From positions 21,001-85,000 of the forward strand of contig JAKFVN010000007.1 of NCBI GenBank assembly GCA_021732145.1: a stretch of DNA of 64,000 nucleotides, given 5' to 3'. Source of the DNA: Alphaproteobacteria bacterium. GTDB lineage: Bacteria > Pseudomonadota > Alphaproteobacteria > UBA9219 > RGZA01. The notes beneath the pieces are model-generated. The model saw only the letters and a list, made by a program, of their open reading frames with translations, made no database searches and had not been told where the DNA came from. How positions within the stretch are numbered: position 1 is the stretch's first letter; each line of letters opens with the position of its first letter. Of this stretch, positions 10,756-19,747 are shown piece after piece. The translations under genes were made by a program, and so were the position numbers.

Positions 10756-12093
10756 TTATAACGTAATTTTTTCCAGACCGCCCATGTAAGGTTTCAAGGC
10801 AGATGGAATCAAAACGCTTCCATCATCTTGCTGATAATTTTCAAGAACCGCAATCAGCGCGCGGCCCACAGCAACGCCCGACCCGTTTAGTGTATGTAAA
10901 AACTGCGTATTTTTATCACCCTTGGCGCGGAATCGCGCCTTCATGCGGCGTGCTTGGAAATCGCCGCAATTGGAACATGACGAAATTTCGCGGTATGCAT
11001 TTTGTCCCGGCAACCATGCTTCGATGTCATAGGTTTTCTTGGCCGAAAAACCTATATCGCCGGTGCACAGCAACACGGTGCGGAATGGGATTTCCAGCTT
11101 CTTTAAAATGGTTTCCGCGGCATCCGTCATGCGGTCATGCTCGGCATTCGATTGCTCTGGCGTGGTGATGCTGACCAGCTCAACCTTGTAGAATTGATGC
11201 TGGCGGATCATGCCGCGCGTATCGCGCCCCGCTGCACCCGCTTCGGCGCGGAAACACGGCGTACGCGCCACAAAACGATATGGCAGGCTTTCAGCTTCCA
11301 CAATGCTGTCATAGACGATGTTGGTCAGCGGCACTTCGGCGGTTGGGATAAGCCAGAGAGGCGGCGCAACCCTGATATCACCATCATTTGCCCAATTTTT
11401 TGCTACAGCCGTAGGAATTGAAGCGTAACCTGCATAAGTTGAAAACTGATCATCTGAAAATTTAGGAAATTGCCCTGTACCAAACATCATTTCCGGGCGC
11501 ACCATCAACGGCGGGGAGATTTCGGTATAGCCAAAATCACGCGTATGCACATCAAGCATGAAGTTGCCAAGCGCGCGTTCCAGCTGCGCCAATTGACCCT
11601 TTAAAATGGTAAAGCGCGCGCCCGACATTTTGGCGGCATTATCAAAATCCATCAGCTTCAATTTTTCGCCAATGTCATAATGTTCCTTGGCTGAATTCAT
11701 GCGGCGGGGTTCCCCCACTTTGCGCAGTTCCAGATTAGCTTTTTCATCCTTGCCATAGGGCACATCATCTGCTGGCACATTTGGTAATGTGGAAAGCAAC
11801 TTATCAATTTTTTCCGCAGCAACGAGTTCTTCATCTTCGAGTGCAGGAACAAGCGTTTTAAGCTTCGCAACCTCTTCGGTAAGCTCGGTTGCATCCCCGC
11901 CACTGCGCTTCATATAGCCAATTTGCTTAGATAATTCGTTACGTCTTGCCAGCATTTCCTGTAACTGGGTTTGGATGGCGCGGCGTTCCGCGTCCAGCTT
12001 TACAACTTCGGCGGCTTGGGGCGGCAAATTACGGCGTTCCAACCCATTATCCAGAACTTTTGGATTATCGCGGATGAGTTTTATATCGTGCAT
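10756..12093 (-). CDS. serS: Seryl-tRNA synthetase
   Basis: 445 aa, [11 protein letters not shown] start, '[26 protein letters not shown]', '[28 protein letters not shown]'. Confidence 0.97.
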   Translation of the reverse strand: MHDIKLIRDNPKVLDNGLERRNLPPQAAEVVKLDAERRAIQTQLQEMLARRNELSKQIGYMKRSGGDATELTEEVAKLKTLVPALEDEELVAAEKIDKLLSTLPNVPADDVPYGKDEKANLELRKVGEPRRMNSAKEHYDIGEKLKLMDFDNAAKMSGARFTILKGQLAQLERALGNFMLDVHTRDFGYTEISPPLMVRPEMMFGTGQFPKFSDDQFSTYAGYASIPTAVAKNWANDGDIRVAPPLWLIPTAEVPLTNIVYDSIVEAESLPYRFVARTPCFRAEAGAAGRDTRGMIRQHQFYKVELVSITTPEQSNAEHDRMTDAAETILKKLEIPFRTVLLCTGDIGFSAKKTYDIEAWLPGQNAYREISSCSNCGDFQARRMKARFRAKGDKNTQFLHTLNGSGVAVGRALIAVLENYQQDDGSVLIPSALKPYMGGLEKITL

Positions 12094-12099
12094 TTCAAA

Positions 12100-12906
12100 T
12101 CAAACCTTTACTACGTCCCGGGCCTTGGCCGCCTTCTTTTTATCAATCACACCAGCAATCACTATGGCTACTTCATAAAGCAGGCAGAGCGGTATGGCTA
12201 GGGAGAGCTGACTAATCACGTCTGGCGGCGTTAAAACCGCAGCTAGGATGAAGTTGATGACAATCGCAAAACGACGAAATTTCTTTAATTGCTCCGCGCC
12301 CAATATGCCCAGATGCACCAGCAGGATAAGCCCCAGCGGCAGTTCAAACGCAAAGCCAAACGCCAAAATCATCGACATCGCCAAACTCAGGTAATCCCCC
12401 ACCCGCGCTTCCAGTTGAATGGGAAGCCCAGCCGCGCCGCTGCTGTTTTCAAAGCTGAGGAAGAAATGCCATGCCGCCGGAAACACAAAATAATAAGCAG
12501 CAGCCGCGCCCGCATAAAACAGAAATGGTGTCAGGAATAAATATGGGCGGATGATATTTTTTTCATTGGCATAAAGCCCCGGTGCCATGAAGCGCCAAAT
12601 TTGAATAAGGATGAATGGCGCGGTGATGAAAAAACCGGCCCATACCGCAACCCCCATATAGGTAAAGAATGCTTCGGTAAGATTTGTATAAATCAGGCGG
12701 CGCGGCATGTCCGCGCCCTGCGCTTTCATCGCCTCCGCCAGCGGGGCAACCAGAAAGCTGTAAATATCCTGCGCAACGAAATAGCTGCCGGCGATAGCAA
12801 TAAATAACGCTGCTATGCACCATACCAAACGGTTGCGCAGTTCCACCAGATGCGCAAGAAGCGGCATTTCATCTTTCTTTACAGGTTCAGGCGGGAAATC
12901 GGTCAT
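12100..12906 (-). CDS. tatC: Sec-independent protein translocase TatC
   Basis: 268 aa, 'MPLLAHLVELRNRLVWC', 'GLYANEKNIIRPYLFLTPFLFYAGAAAAYY', 'FELPLGLILLVHLGIL'. Confidence 0.96.
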   Translation of the reverse strand: MTDFPPEPVKKDEMPLLAHLVELRNRLVWCIAALFIAIAGSYFVAQDIYSFLVAPLAEAMKAQGADMPRRLIYTNLTEAFFTYMGVAVWAGFFITAPFILIQIWRFMAPGLYANEKNIIRPYLFLTPFLFYAGAAAAYYFVFPAAWHFFLSFENSSGAAGLPIQLEARVGDYLSLAMSMILAFGFAFELPLGLILLVHLGILGAEQLKKFRRFAIVINFILAAVLTPPDVISQLSLAIPLCLLYEVAIVIAGVIDKKKAAKARDVVKV

Positions 12907-13244
12907 GATGAAGGCTTCTTGTCTTTTGCGGCCGCTGCAATATGCGCTTCATCTTCCTGCTGGTCGGCCTTTGCATCTACTTTTTGCACTTCGGCCTTGG
13001 TTACATCGACGCCGTATTTTTCAAAGGTCTTTTTCTGGATATCGTCGGCTTCGCGCTGCATTGATGCCATGTCAACCTGATTGGGCAAATCATCCCAGTG
13101 CTTTTGGAAATCATGCATCATCAGGCGCGCCTTGCGTGACCATGCCCCCGCCTGCCGCATCAATGGCGGAATATCCTTTGGCCCTATCGCAATAACGGCG
13201 ACCGCGCCAATCAACAATAACTCTGGCCAGGCAAGTCCAAGCAT
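12903..13244 (-). CDS. tatB: Sec-independent protein translocase TatB
   Basis: 'MLGLAWPELLLIGAVAVIAIGPKDIPPLMRQAGAWSRKAR', adjacent to tatC. Confidence 0.92.
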   Translation of the reverse strand: MLGLAWPELLLIGAVAVIAIGPKDIPPLMRQAGAWSRKARLMMHDFQKHWDDLPNQVDMASMQREADDIQKKTFEKYGVDVTKAEVQKVDAKADQQEDEAHIAAAAKDKKPSS

Positions 13245-13262
13245 GATGATGTCCGAATTATT

Positions 13263-13436
13263 TTACTTCTTATCGTCGGGAAGTTTCTTGTTTTCCCCGT
13301 CCTTGCCTTCAAGGCCTTCTTTGAAGCTGCGGATGCCCTTGCCCAAATCGCCCATCACGTTTGGAAGCTTTCCAGCGCCAAACACGATAAGGATGACCGC
13401 AAGAACAATCAGTAAATGCCAGAAGCTAAGACCCAT
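13263..13436 (-). CDS. tatA: Sec-independent protein translocase TatA (57 aa, below the ORF-track cutoff)
   Basis: Manual translation of the minus strand: MGLSFWHLLIVLAVILIVFGAGKLPNVMGDLGKGIRSFKEGLEGKDGENKKLPDDKK*. Position upstream of tatB-tatC fits. Confidence 0.95.
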   Translation of the reverse strand: MGLSFWHLLIVLAVILIVFGAGKLPNVMGDLGKGIRSFKEGLEGKDGENKKLPDDKK

Positions 13437-13467
13437 GCAATTGCCTTTTCCTAATTAATCGTCACCA

Positions 13468-14520
13468 TTAATCGTCACCGTCAGCGTAATGGCCTTTATA
13501 GCCTGCAAGCCTGTCGGCAATTTGATATGCGGCGTTACGTACAGCCTGCATGGTCATGTCATTGAGGTTGCCCCAGTTGCCTTCAAACCGCGCAAGGCCG
13601 GAGAATGTGCGCGGGCGCGACCCCGACCCTTCGGCACCGCTGATATGATCGTCGCTGTCTGCGCGGAAGGTTTCAACGGCAAGGATAGCCCCATTATTGC
13701 GAACCAGCATCGCCGTGCCTTCAACCACAACGGTACGTGTACCGCCACCAAGTATGCCTGCCAAAATCGGGCCTTCTTCACGCGGCGATAAACGCATATG
13801 CGCATCAACCAGCAAGTACGCCTCCGCACCGATGCGATGGGTGATTTCGCCGATGGCGCGGCGCATTGGCTGGGTTGCCCAGCGGTTGTCATCCGCGCCG
13901 CCCAGAACCGTCATGGATGGGGTTGATAAATTTGTGCCAAATTCAAGCTGCGGGAATATGCGGGTGTTCGCGCTGCTTACGATATCCTGCTGGTCTTGAT
14001 TGATGGTGGGCGTGCGGTTCAGCGACGGCATCAGGTTATATTGCGATGGCGTGCGTTCATTCGACGTAAACGTGCCGGCTGGCTTTTGGGTGTGCAGCAT
14101 CGTCAGTTTCTTCATATTATTCGCAAGGAACTTGAACTCCGCGCCGCTTTGCAGATTGGTCAGGATTTCAGGATTATTGGCGATATACAAATCTTCGTAA
14201 TCGGTTTCACGCGTATAGGCCACACGGCTTACGGCAGGATTCACAACATTAAAGCCCTTAAGCAGCAGGTATTCGAAAATTTCATTTTCAAGCTTGGTGA
14301 GCGCGCGAACAATATGCCCCTGCGCCAAGGGCAGCATTTCATGCGTTTCACTTGGGCGCGCGGTGACCGATGCCAGCGCAATGCTGCGAACCGCGGCGAC
14401 TTCGCGCGGTGATGCATCGAGTGTGATGTTGCGATAACCGGAACCACATGCAGTCAGACTTGCCAAAAAAACGATACTGAAAATCACACGTATCGGGCGA
14501 AGCGTTAAGCGAATAGACAT
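13468..14520 (-). CDS. Putative lipoprotein of unknown function
   Basis: 350 aa with lipobox 'FLASLTACGSGYRN'. No recognised catalytic motif. Confidence 0.7.
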   Translation of the reverse strand: MSIRLTLRPIRVIFSIVFLASLTACGSGYRNITLDASPREVAAVRSIALASVTARPSETHEMLPLAQGHIVRALTKLENEIFEYLLLKGFNVVNPAVSRVAYTRETDYEDLYIANNPEILTNLQSGAEFKFLANNMKKLTMLHTQKPAGTFTSNERTPSQYNLMPSLNRTPTINQDQQDIVSSANTRIFPQLEFGTNLSTPSMTVLGGADDNRWATQPMRRAIGEITHRIGAEAYLLVDAHMRLSPREEGPILAGILGGGTRTVVVEGTAMLVRNNGAILAVETFRADSDDHISGAEGSGSRPRTFSGLARFEGNWGNLNDMTMQAVRNAAYQIADRLAGYKGHYADGDD

Positions 14521-14796
14521 GGGATCCTCATCAAATTTTACTGGGATTTAGGGAAACAAACTGAAAAAGCTTACGAAGGCAACGGAATCAGATACATCAA
14601 GGCGGTAACTAGCTATGGCATTCGCATAATGCACAGGCAAGAAAATTATGTATTTTTTGCAGGCCGATTTGCGCGGAAGCCTTTGATTCACTAACCTATT
14701 TACATCTTGTTAATAATTGAAGCCCATAGTTTAGGATAAGGACTGTCAGATTTATTGGGCTATATTGATTTCAATTAGTCAGGAAAGAAACACGCC

Positions 14797-15132
14797 ATGC
14801 CTTATGTAATTCGCGATGCAGACGGTAAAGTATCAAAAGTAAGCGTTCGCCCTATTCCCGGCGCAGATATGCTGCCCCATGATCATGCTGATGTGCTGAC
14901 TTTCATGCAGGCCAAAGGCATTGAAACCAAGATTATCGCAGAATCCATCAGCGAATTGCGCAGAACCGACAGTGAAATGTCCCGCGCCGTTGAAGACGTG
15001 ATTACCGCCCTGCTGAAAAAAAATATCCTGAAGATGACGGATTTGCCAAAAGCGGTTCAAGACCGCATCGCCTTCCGCGTGAAGATGCGCATGCAAATCC
15101 AGGAAACCTACGACCGCGCATCGCAAAGATAA
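14797..15132 (+). CDS. Small conserved protein of the type often annotated 'tryptophan synthase subunit beta like'
   Basis: 111 aa, 'MPYVIRDADGKVSKVSVRPIPGAD...MSRAVEDVITALLKKNILKMTDLPKAVQDRI' pattern. Real function unknown. Confidence 0.7.
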   Translation: MPYVIRDADGKVSKVSVRPIPGADMLPHDHADVLTFMQAKGIETKIIAESISELRRTDSEMSRAVEDVITALLKKNILKMTDLPKAVQDRIAFRVKMRMQIQETYDRASQR

Positions 15133-15139
15133 TTCGGGG

Positions 15140-16522
15140 CTAATCAATAAAGCAAATATCGTTGGCGTTTGGTTGCCCTGCATGACGCATGTGTACCGGG
15201 CGTACTGCAACGCGCGGTTGCGCATCCTTGATTACGGCAGCAAGTTTATCATGGACATCCTGCTGGCTGCTTTTATTGCGGCGTTTATTGGCTGCTTCCA
15301 ACCCGCTTAATAAATCATGGGAAATCATTCCCTTTTCCAGCATCACATCTAATAGCTCAGTGTATTTCATGCCCTTGGGGTCTACTCCTGCTGGGTGGTG
15401 ATAAAGCTTATGTACAAGGCCCTTTATGGCAGCAGGCCCTAAATCTGCGCGCACAGTCACCACATCAATCGCTTGCTTCACCAGCATACCGCCATCGCCT
15501 TGCGGTGAATTTTCGCGGAAGCAATAACGTTCAAACTCATCATACGTAAACGCATCAGGATTTAGCGTGACGACCGCGCTGAATAAATTGAAGGCCTGCG
15601 TTTCTTCGGTGGTGCGCGTTGAATGCGCCAGCCCATCAAACACATATTTGCTGATGTTGTCGGTAAAGACTTTCGTGAAGGCAAGTGCGGGGTTTTGATA
15701 AAGTGCCGCAGCAATATTACCCAAGACCGCGCGGTATTCATGGCGGTAATTATTGATGCGGTTTTGCGTCTGGTTGGCCTTAGCCAGTGCAATCATCCAT
15801 TCGGCTTTAAAATGCCCCGCATCCACTTCAGCAAAATATTTGGCCAGCACATCCACATCCTTGGGATGTTCCAGCATGTCTGTAATCAGCGCCGCGAGTT
15901 CGCGGTTCTTGGCATCCGCAATCTCGGTATACAGCATGGGGTGCTTGATAACCGTTGCAGCACCGGGGTTTTTAGCCTCCGCGCGGAAGCTTTGCGCAGA
16001 TGATTTCGCAAGGTCTTGTTCCTGCTCTATCAACCGGTTTTTTCTAATGGCATACATCGCGCTTAAAATATCATCCGGCGTCATGGTGGACATGACCACT
16101 TCTGCATCCGCATGGCTTTCCAACGGATGCAGGCGTGATAATTCGGCGCTAATCCATTCCACTTCCTGACGCGTCACGCCAAATTCAACGGCAATGCGCT
16201 TAAAGGTGATTTCCAGCTTGTTGGTAAGTTCGCCGTCCTTATCAACCGGCTGCGCAATGCCAAGACCCACTTCGACCAGCAAGCGCACAACTTCCAGAAT
16301 GGCTTCGGCGCGCAGCGGTAGATAAACCGCGTCATACCCCGCGTGGGTCGCTTCGTTGCGCAAGATTTCATATGCATCGGCTTTCTGGCGGAATTCGGCG
16401 TAACCTTCGATGGTGCTTAAGTCACGGTTGGCTTTGGCCAAGCGGAATGCTTCGTGAATCTCGGCGCGTGACGCGTAGGGGTGCGTACCCAGCACCGCAT
16501 AATATGACCTTTGTTCCGACAT
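15140..16522 (-). CDS. J-domain-like protein lacking the HPD motif, with possible TerB-like segment
   Basis: 460 aa. N-terminus 'SYYAVLGTHPYASRAEIHEAFRLAKANRDLSTIEGYAEFRQKADAYEILRNEATHAGYDAVY' follows J-domain spacing but has 'NRD' where HPD is expected. Confidence 0.65.
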   Translation of the reverse strand: MSEQRSYYAVLGTHPYASRAEIHEAFRLAKANRDLSTIEGYAEFRQKADAYEILRNEATHAGYDAVYLPLRAEAILEVVRLLVEVGLGIAQPVDKDGELTNKLEITFKRIAVEFGVTRQEVEWISAELSRLHPLESHADAEVVMSTMTPDDILSAMYAIRKNRLIEQEQDLAKSSAQSFRAEAKNPGAATVIKHPMLYTEIADAKNRELAALITDMLEHPKDVDVLAKYFAEVDAGHFKAEWMIALAKANQTQNRINNYRHEYRAVLGNIAAALYQNPALAFTKVFTDNISKYVFDGLAHSTRTTEETQAFNLFSAVVTLNPDAFTYDEFERYCFRENSPQGDGGMLVKQAIDVVTVRADLGPAAIKGLVHKLYHHPAGVDPKGMKYTELLDVMLEKGMISHDLLSGLEAANKRRNKSSQQDVHDKLAAVIKDAQPRVAVRPVHMRHAGQPNANDICFID

Positions 16523-16619
16523 TTATGCTCGCAAGGCATGTGTGGAAATATGTAATTGTGTCGGTAATCGTATGCTTAAAGTTTTTCTTAAATACTACCA
16601 AACATGGTTAACTAAACAG

Positions 16620-18284
16620 TTAACCGAAGAATTTGTTGGTAAGCGGATAACGGCGTTCACGGCCAAAGCTATGCGCGGTAATTTTAACACCCGGTGGTGC
16701 CTGGCGGCGTTTATATTCGGAAAACTTCAGCATCTTAAGCACTTTGGTTACTGTCGCTTCATCATGCCCGCGGCCAATAACATCTTTAATGCTCATTTCG
16801 CGTTCCACAAGGCATTGGATAATGTCATCTAACTGTGGATAAGGCGGCAACGTATCTTGATCCACCTGATTAGGCTTTAATTCTGCGCTTGGCGGGCGGG
16901 TAATAATGCGTTCGGGCATGACAAACCCCTGCGGCCCAAGGCCAATCGCGGGCTTATTCACGTTGCGCCATTTGCACAGGCGGAAGACCAGCGTTTTATA
17001 CACGTCTTTAATCAAGGCAAAGCCGCCGCACATATCGCCATAGAGCGTCGCATAGCCCGTCGCCATTTCCGATTTATTTCCGGTTGCCACCACCATGTGA
17101 CCATAGGTGTTGGATAGCGTCATCAAAATCAAACCGCGCAACCGTGATTGCACGTTTTGGTCAGCAATATCCGTATTGAAACCTTTGCTGTGCGGCTTCA
17201 CGGCATTGCCCAAAGCCTTCATGCCTTCTTCAATTGAAATGGTTTTGTATTCACAGCCAAGCATGGTGCTAGCTTTCTGCGCATCTTCCAGACTGTCTTT
17301 CGATGTATAGGGTGATGGCATCATCACATTGATGACTTTGTCTTTGCCCAGCGCATCAACCGCCAGCGCGGAAACCAGCGCGCTATCAATCCCGCCGGAC
17401 ATACCAATCAGCACACCGGGAAAGTTATTTTTCTGTACATAATCGCGCAGCGCCAAAGTGAGCGCGGAATAAATGCTTTCTTCTTCGCTTAATGGTTTTG
17501 GTAATTCCTCTTGGCGCGGAATCCAATGCTCGCCCTGCTTATTCCAATAGGTAAGCTGCACTTTTTCCTGATACTGACCCAGATTGGCGCATTCATCGCC
17601 CTTCGTATTCATCACGAACGAACCGCCGTCAAACAGCAATTCATCCTGCCCGCCCAGTTGGTTGACATAGACAATCGGCAAGCCCGTTTCCTTGATGCGT
17701 GCAGTCATAATCGCGCGTCGTACAAGTGGCTTATCGGTTTCAAACGGGCTGGCATTAATTGTAATCAAAATATTTGCGCCGCGACGTTTTAGGGAAGCCG
17801 CGCGTTCCTTGCTCCACATATCTTCGCATATGGTCACGCCAATGCGCGCGCCTTTAATCAGGAACGGCTCGCCATCATCCTTGCCGCCAAAACTGAAGAC
17901 GCGCTTATCATCAAACACGCCGTAATTCGGCAAATCGAATTTGTACCAGACCTGTTCAATCCTGCCGTTCATCAGCAGCGCAGCCGCATTATACGGATTG
18001 CCACCTTCCGGATTTTTCCAAGGCAAGCCAACAATCATCGCAGCAGAATTTTTGGTAACGAGCGCCAATGCTTCGGCAGCTTTCATGCACGCATCGACAT
18101 AGGACGGACGCAGCGTTAAATCTTCGGGCGGATAAGCGCTGATCGATAATTCGGAGGTCACAATCAAATCAGCGCCTCGCGCTGCTGCGTTTTGATGCGC
18201 GACTTTGATTTTTCCGGCATTCGCCTCAATCCCCCCGATGGTGAGGTTTAATTGGGCCAGCGCGATGATGAGGGGTTCTGACAT
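16620..18284 (-). CDS. nadE: NAD+ synthase (glutamine-hydrolysing)
   Basis: N-terminal nitrilase-type domain ('IGVTICEDMWS') plus NAD synthetase P-loop 'GVLIGMSGGIDSALVSALAVDALG'. Confidence 0.95.
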   Translation of the reverse strand: MSEPLIIALAQLNLTIGGIEANAGKIKVAHQNAAARGADLIVTSELSISAYPPEDLTLRPSYVDACMKAAEALALVTKNSAAMIVGLPWKNPEGGNPYNAAALLMNGRIEQVWYKFDLPNYGVFDDKRVFSFGGKDDGEPFLIKGARIGVTICEDMWSKERAASLKRRGANILITINASPFETDKPLVRRAIMTARIKETGLPIVYVNQLGGQDELLFDGGSFVMNTKGDECANLGQYQEKVQLTYWNKQGEHWIPRQEELPKPLSEEESIYSALTLALRDYVQKNNFPGVLIGMSGGIDSALVSALAVDALGKDKVINVMMPSPYTSKDSLEDAQKASTMLGCEYKTISIEEGMKALGNAVKPHSKGFNTDIADQNVQSRLRGLILMTLSNTYGHMVVATGNKSEMATGYATLYGDMCGGFALIKDVYKTLVFRLCKWRNVNKPAIGLGPQGFVMPERIITRPPSAELKPNQVDQDTLPPYPQLDDIIQCLVEREMSIKDVIGRGHDEATVTKVLKMLKFSEYKRRQAPPGVKITAHSFGRERRYPLTNKFFG

Positions 18285-18381
18285 AAGGATATATTAGAGA
18301 TGCGTAATGCTTTAACACCTGTATTTAAAACTATTTTGGCGCATTTATCAAAATGATGTTTGGATTTGCGTATTTTTTTGC

Positions 18382-18455
18382 TAGTGTGACATCTCGCAAT
18401 TGCTTAATACGCTGCCGTAAAGACACAGTGCAATTGCGAGATATAAGTCACACTA
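18382..18455. repeat. Palindromic element E1 (74 bp, TA-flanked)
   Basis: TAGTGTGAC-ATCTCGCAATTGC-(26 nt)-GCAATTGCGAGAT-ATAA-GTCACACTA. Arms match except a 4-nt bulge on the right arm. Confidence 0.85.
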
Positions 18456-18470
18456 ACTTTACAATTCTTC

Positions 18471-18540
18471 TAGTGTCCTAACCTCCAAATTGCCTTAACA
18501 TTCTGGCACTACCTGTGAAGGCAATTTGGAGGGGACACTA
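18471..18540. repeat. Palindromic element E2 (70 bp, TA-flanked), homologous in layout to E1
   Basis: TAGTGTCC-TAA-CCTCCAAATTGCCTT-(21 nt)-AAGGCAATTTGGAGG-GGACACTA. Arms match except a 3-nt bulge on the left. Pairing extends to TTC/GAA outside (18468-18543). Confidence 0.85.
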
Positions 18541-18580
18541 GAAATCGCCCATAAAGTCACACATCTCCAAGGCTCGTTCC

Positions 18581-18883
18581 ATGTCCGATCGCGAACATTC
18601 AAATCCGCCACAAACACAGATTGAAGACCACATCAAAAGCCAGGTTCAGGATACCAGCACATGGGTTCGCCTGTTCTTCATGATCTTGTTCATGGTGATT
18701 TTCTATATCGTATTCGCGATTACGGGCGTGGTGGCCATCATCCAATTCGTGACGCGCATTTTAACTGGCAAACCGCTTGGCAGCTTGCAGGATTTTAATG
18801 CGAAGCTCGCGGAATATGCGCGTGACCTTGTGGCCTACATCACCTACGCATCCGATGCGAAGCCGTTTCCCTTCAAGGAATAA
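18581..18883 (+). CDS. DUF4389-type membrane protein
   Basis: 100 aa, 'WVRLFFMILFMVIFYIVFAITGVVAIIQFVTRILTGKPLGSLQDFNAKLAEY'. Confidence 0.75.
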   Translation: MSDREHSNPPQTQIEDHIKSQVQDTSTWVRLFFMILFMVIFYIVFAITGVVAIIQFVTRILTGKPLGSLQDFNAKLAEYARDLVAYITYASDAKPFPFKE

Positions 18884-19597
18884 CTAGCCGTTATTCTTTT
18901 CGGAAATACCCAGCCACTTCTTCAGAATTCTATTCACAGGCGCTGGCTGTTCCAATGGCGCGAGATGCCCCGCGCCAGGGATAATGTGCAGTTCCGCGCC
19001 TTTAATATAATTTGCCATTTCCTGCGCATGTTCGGGCGGGGTTAGTGCATCCTGCTCCCCGCAGATAATCACAGTTGGCACGGTGATAAGCGATAGATGC
19101 GGGCGGCTATCAATGCGGCCAAGAATTGCCGTCTGCTGATTTAAGAAAGCATGCATCCCCACCCTGCCTGCCATGTCGATAATCAATTTGGTAAGTTCTT
19201 CATCCTGCAAACGGGATGCGGCAATCAGCATCGGAAGCAAGCGTGGCGTTACGCCTTTGAAGTCGCCTTTTTGCGCGAGTTGAATAAGCCCACGACGCTT
19301 GCGGCGGCTTTCATCCGTATCGGGGCGCGCGGATGTATCGATAAGCGCAAGCTGGGTGATTCGTTGCGGCGCTTGGCGCATCAGCTCCATCGCCACATAG
19401 CCACCCATAGAAAGCCCTGCCAAGGCAAAGCTTTCGGGTGCTATGGAAAGCACACTCTTTGCCAATTCGCGCATGTTATCGCTGGCCGTTAAATCGGGCA
19501 CAATCACGTCAACATATGCCTCTAAGGCATTGATTTGATGCTGCCAAAGGGCCTTATCACACAAAAGGCCGGGCAGTAGGATAAGCGTTGGTTTCAC
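18884..19597 (-). CDS. Alpha/beta hydrolase
   Basis: 237 aa, 'LILLPGLLCDKALWQHQ', nucleophile elbow 'ALAGLSMGGYVAMEL', C-terminal 'IPGAGHLAPLEQP'. Confidence 0.85.
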   Translation of the reverse strand: MKPTLILLPGLLCDKALWQHQINALEAYVDVIVPDLTASDNMRELAKSVLSIAPESFALAGLSMGGYVAMELMRQAPQRITQLALIDTSARPDTDESRRKRRGLIQLAQKGDFKGVTPRLLPMLIAASRLQDEELTKLIIDMAGRVGMHAFLNQQTAILGRIDSRPHLSLITVPTVIICGEQDALTPPEHAQEMANYIKGAELHIIPGAGHLAPLEQPAPVNRILKKWLGISEKNNG

Positions 19598-19747
19598 GTG
19601 TTAAAATGCTCCTTTTCCTTGGAATGCGGGATTGAAGAGTACAGGGGCTTTATGCTAAGTCATGCCGCGATGCAAGAGACTTTGCATCTGAAAAAGCCGA
19701 AAGATGTGAAAGCCCATAGCGGCTTTTGAAGAAATTGCGAGGAAGAG

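Noticed and set aside
16834-16842. Second DnaA-box-like TGTGGATAA
   Set aside because: Inside nadE coding sequence, isolated, no origin-like context.
18382-18540. Integron attC site interpretation of the tandem palindromes
   Set aside because: No RYYYAAC/GTTRRRY core pair at the ends, no gene cassettes, no integrase in the window.
18382-18540. Bidirectional terminator interpretation of the tandem palindromes
   Set aside because: They lie between divergent gene starts, not gene ends, and no U-tract follows either stem.
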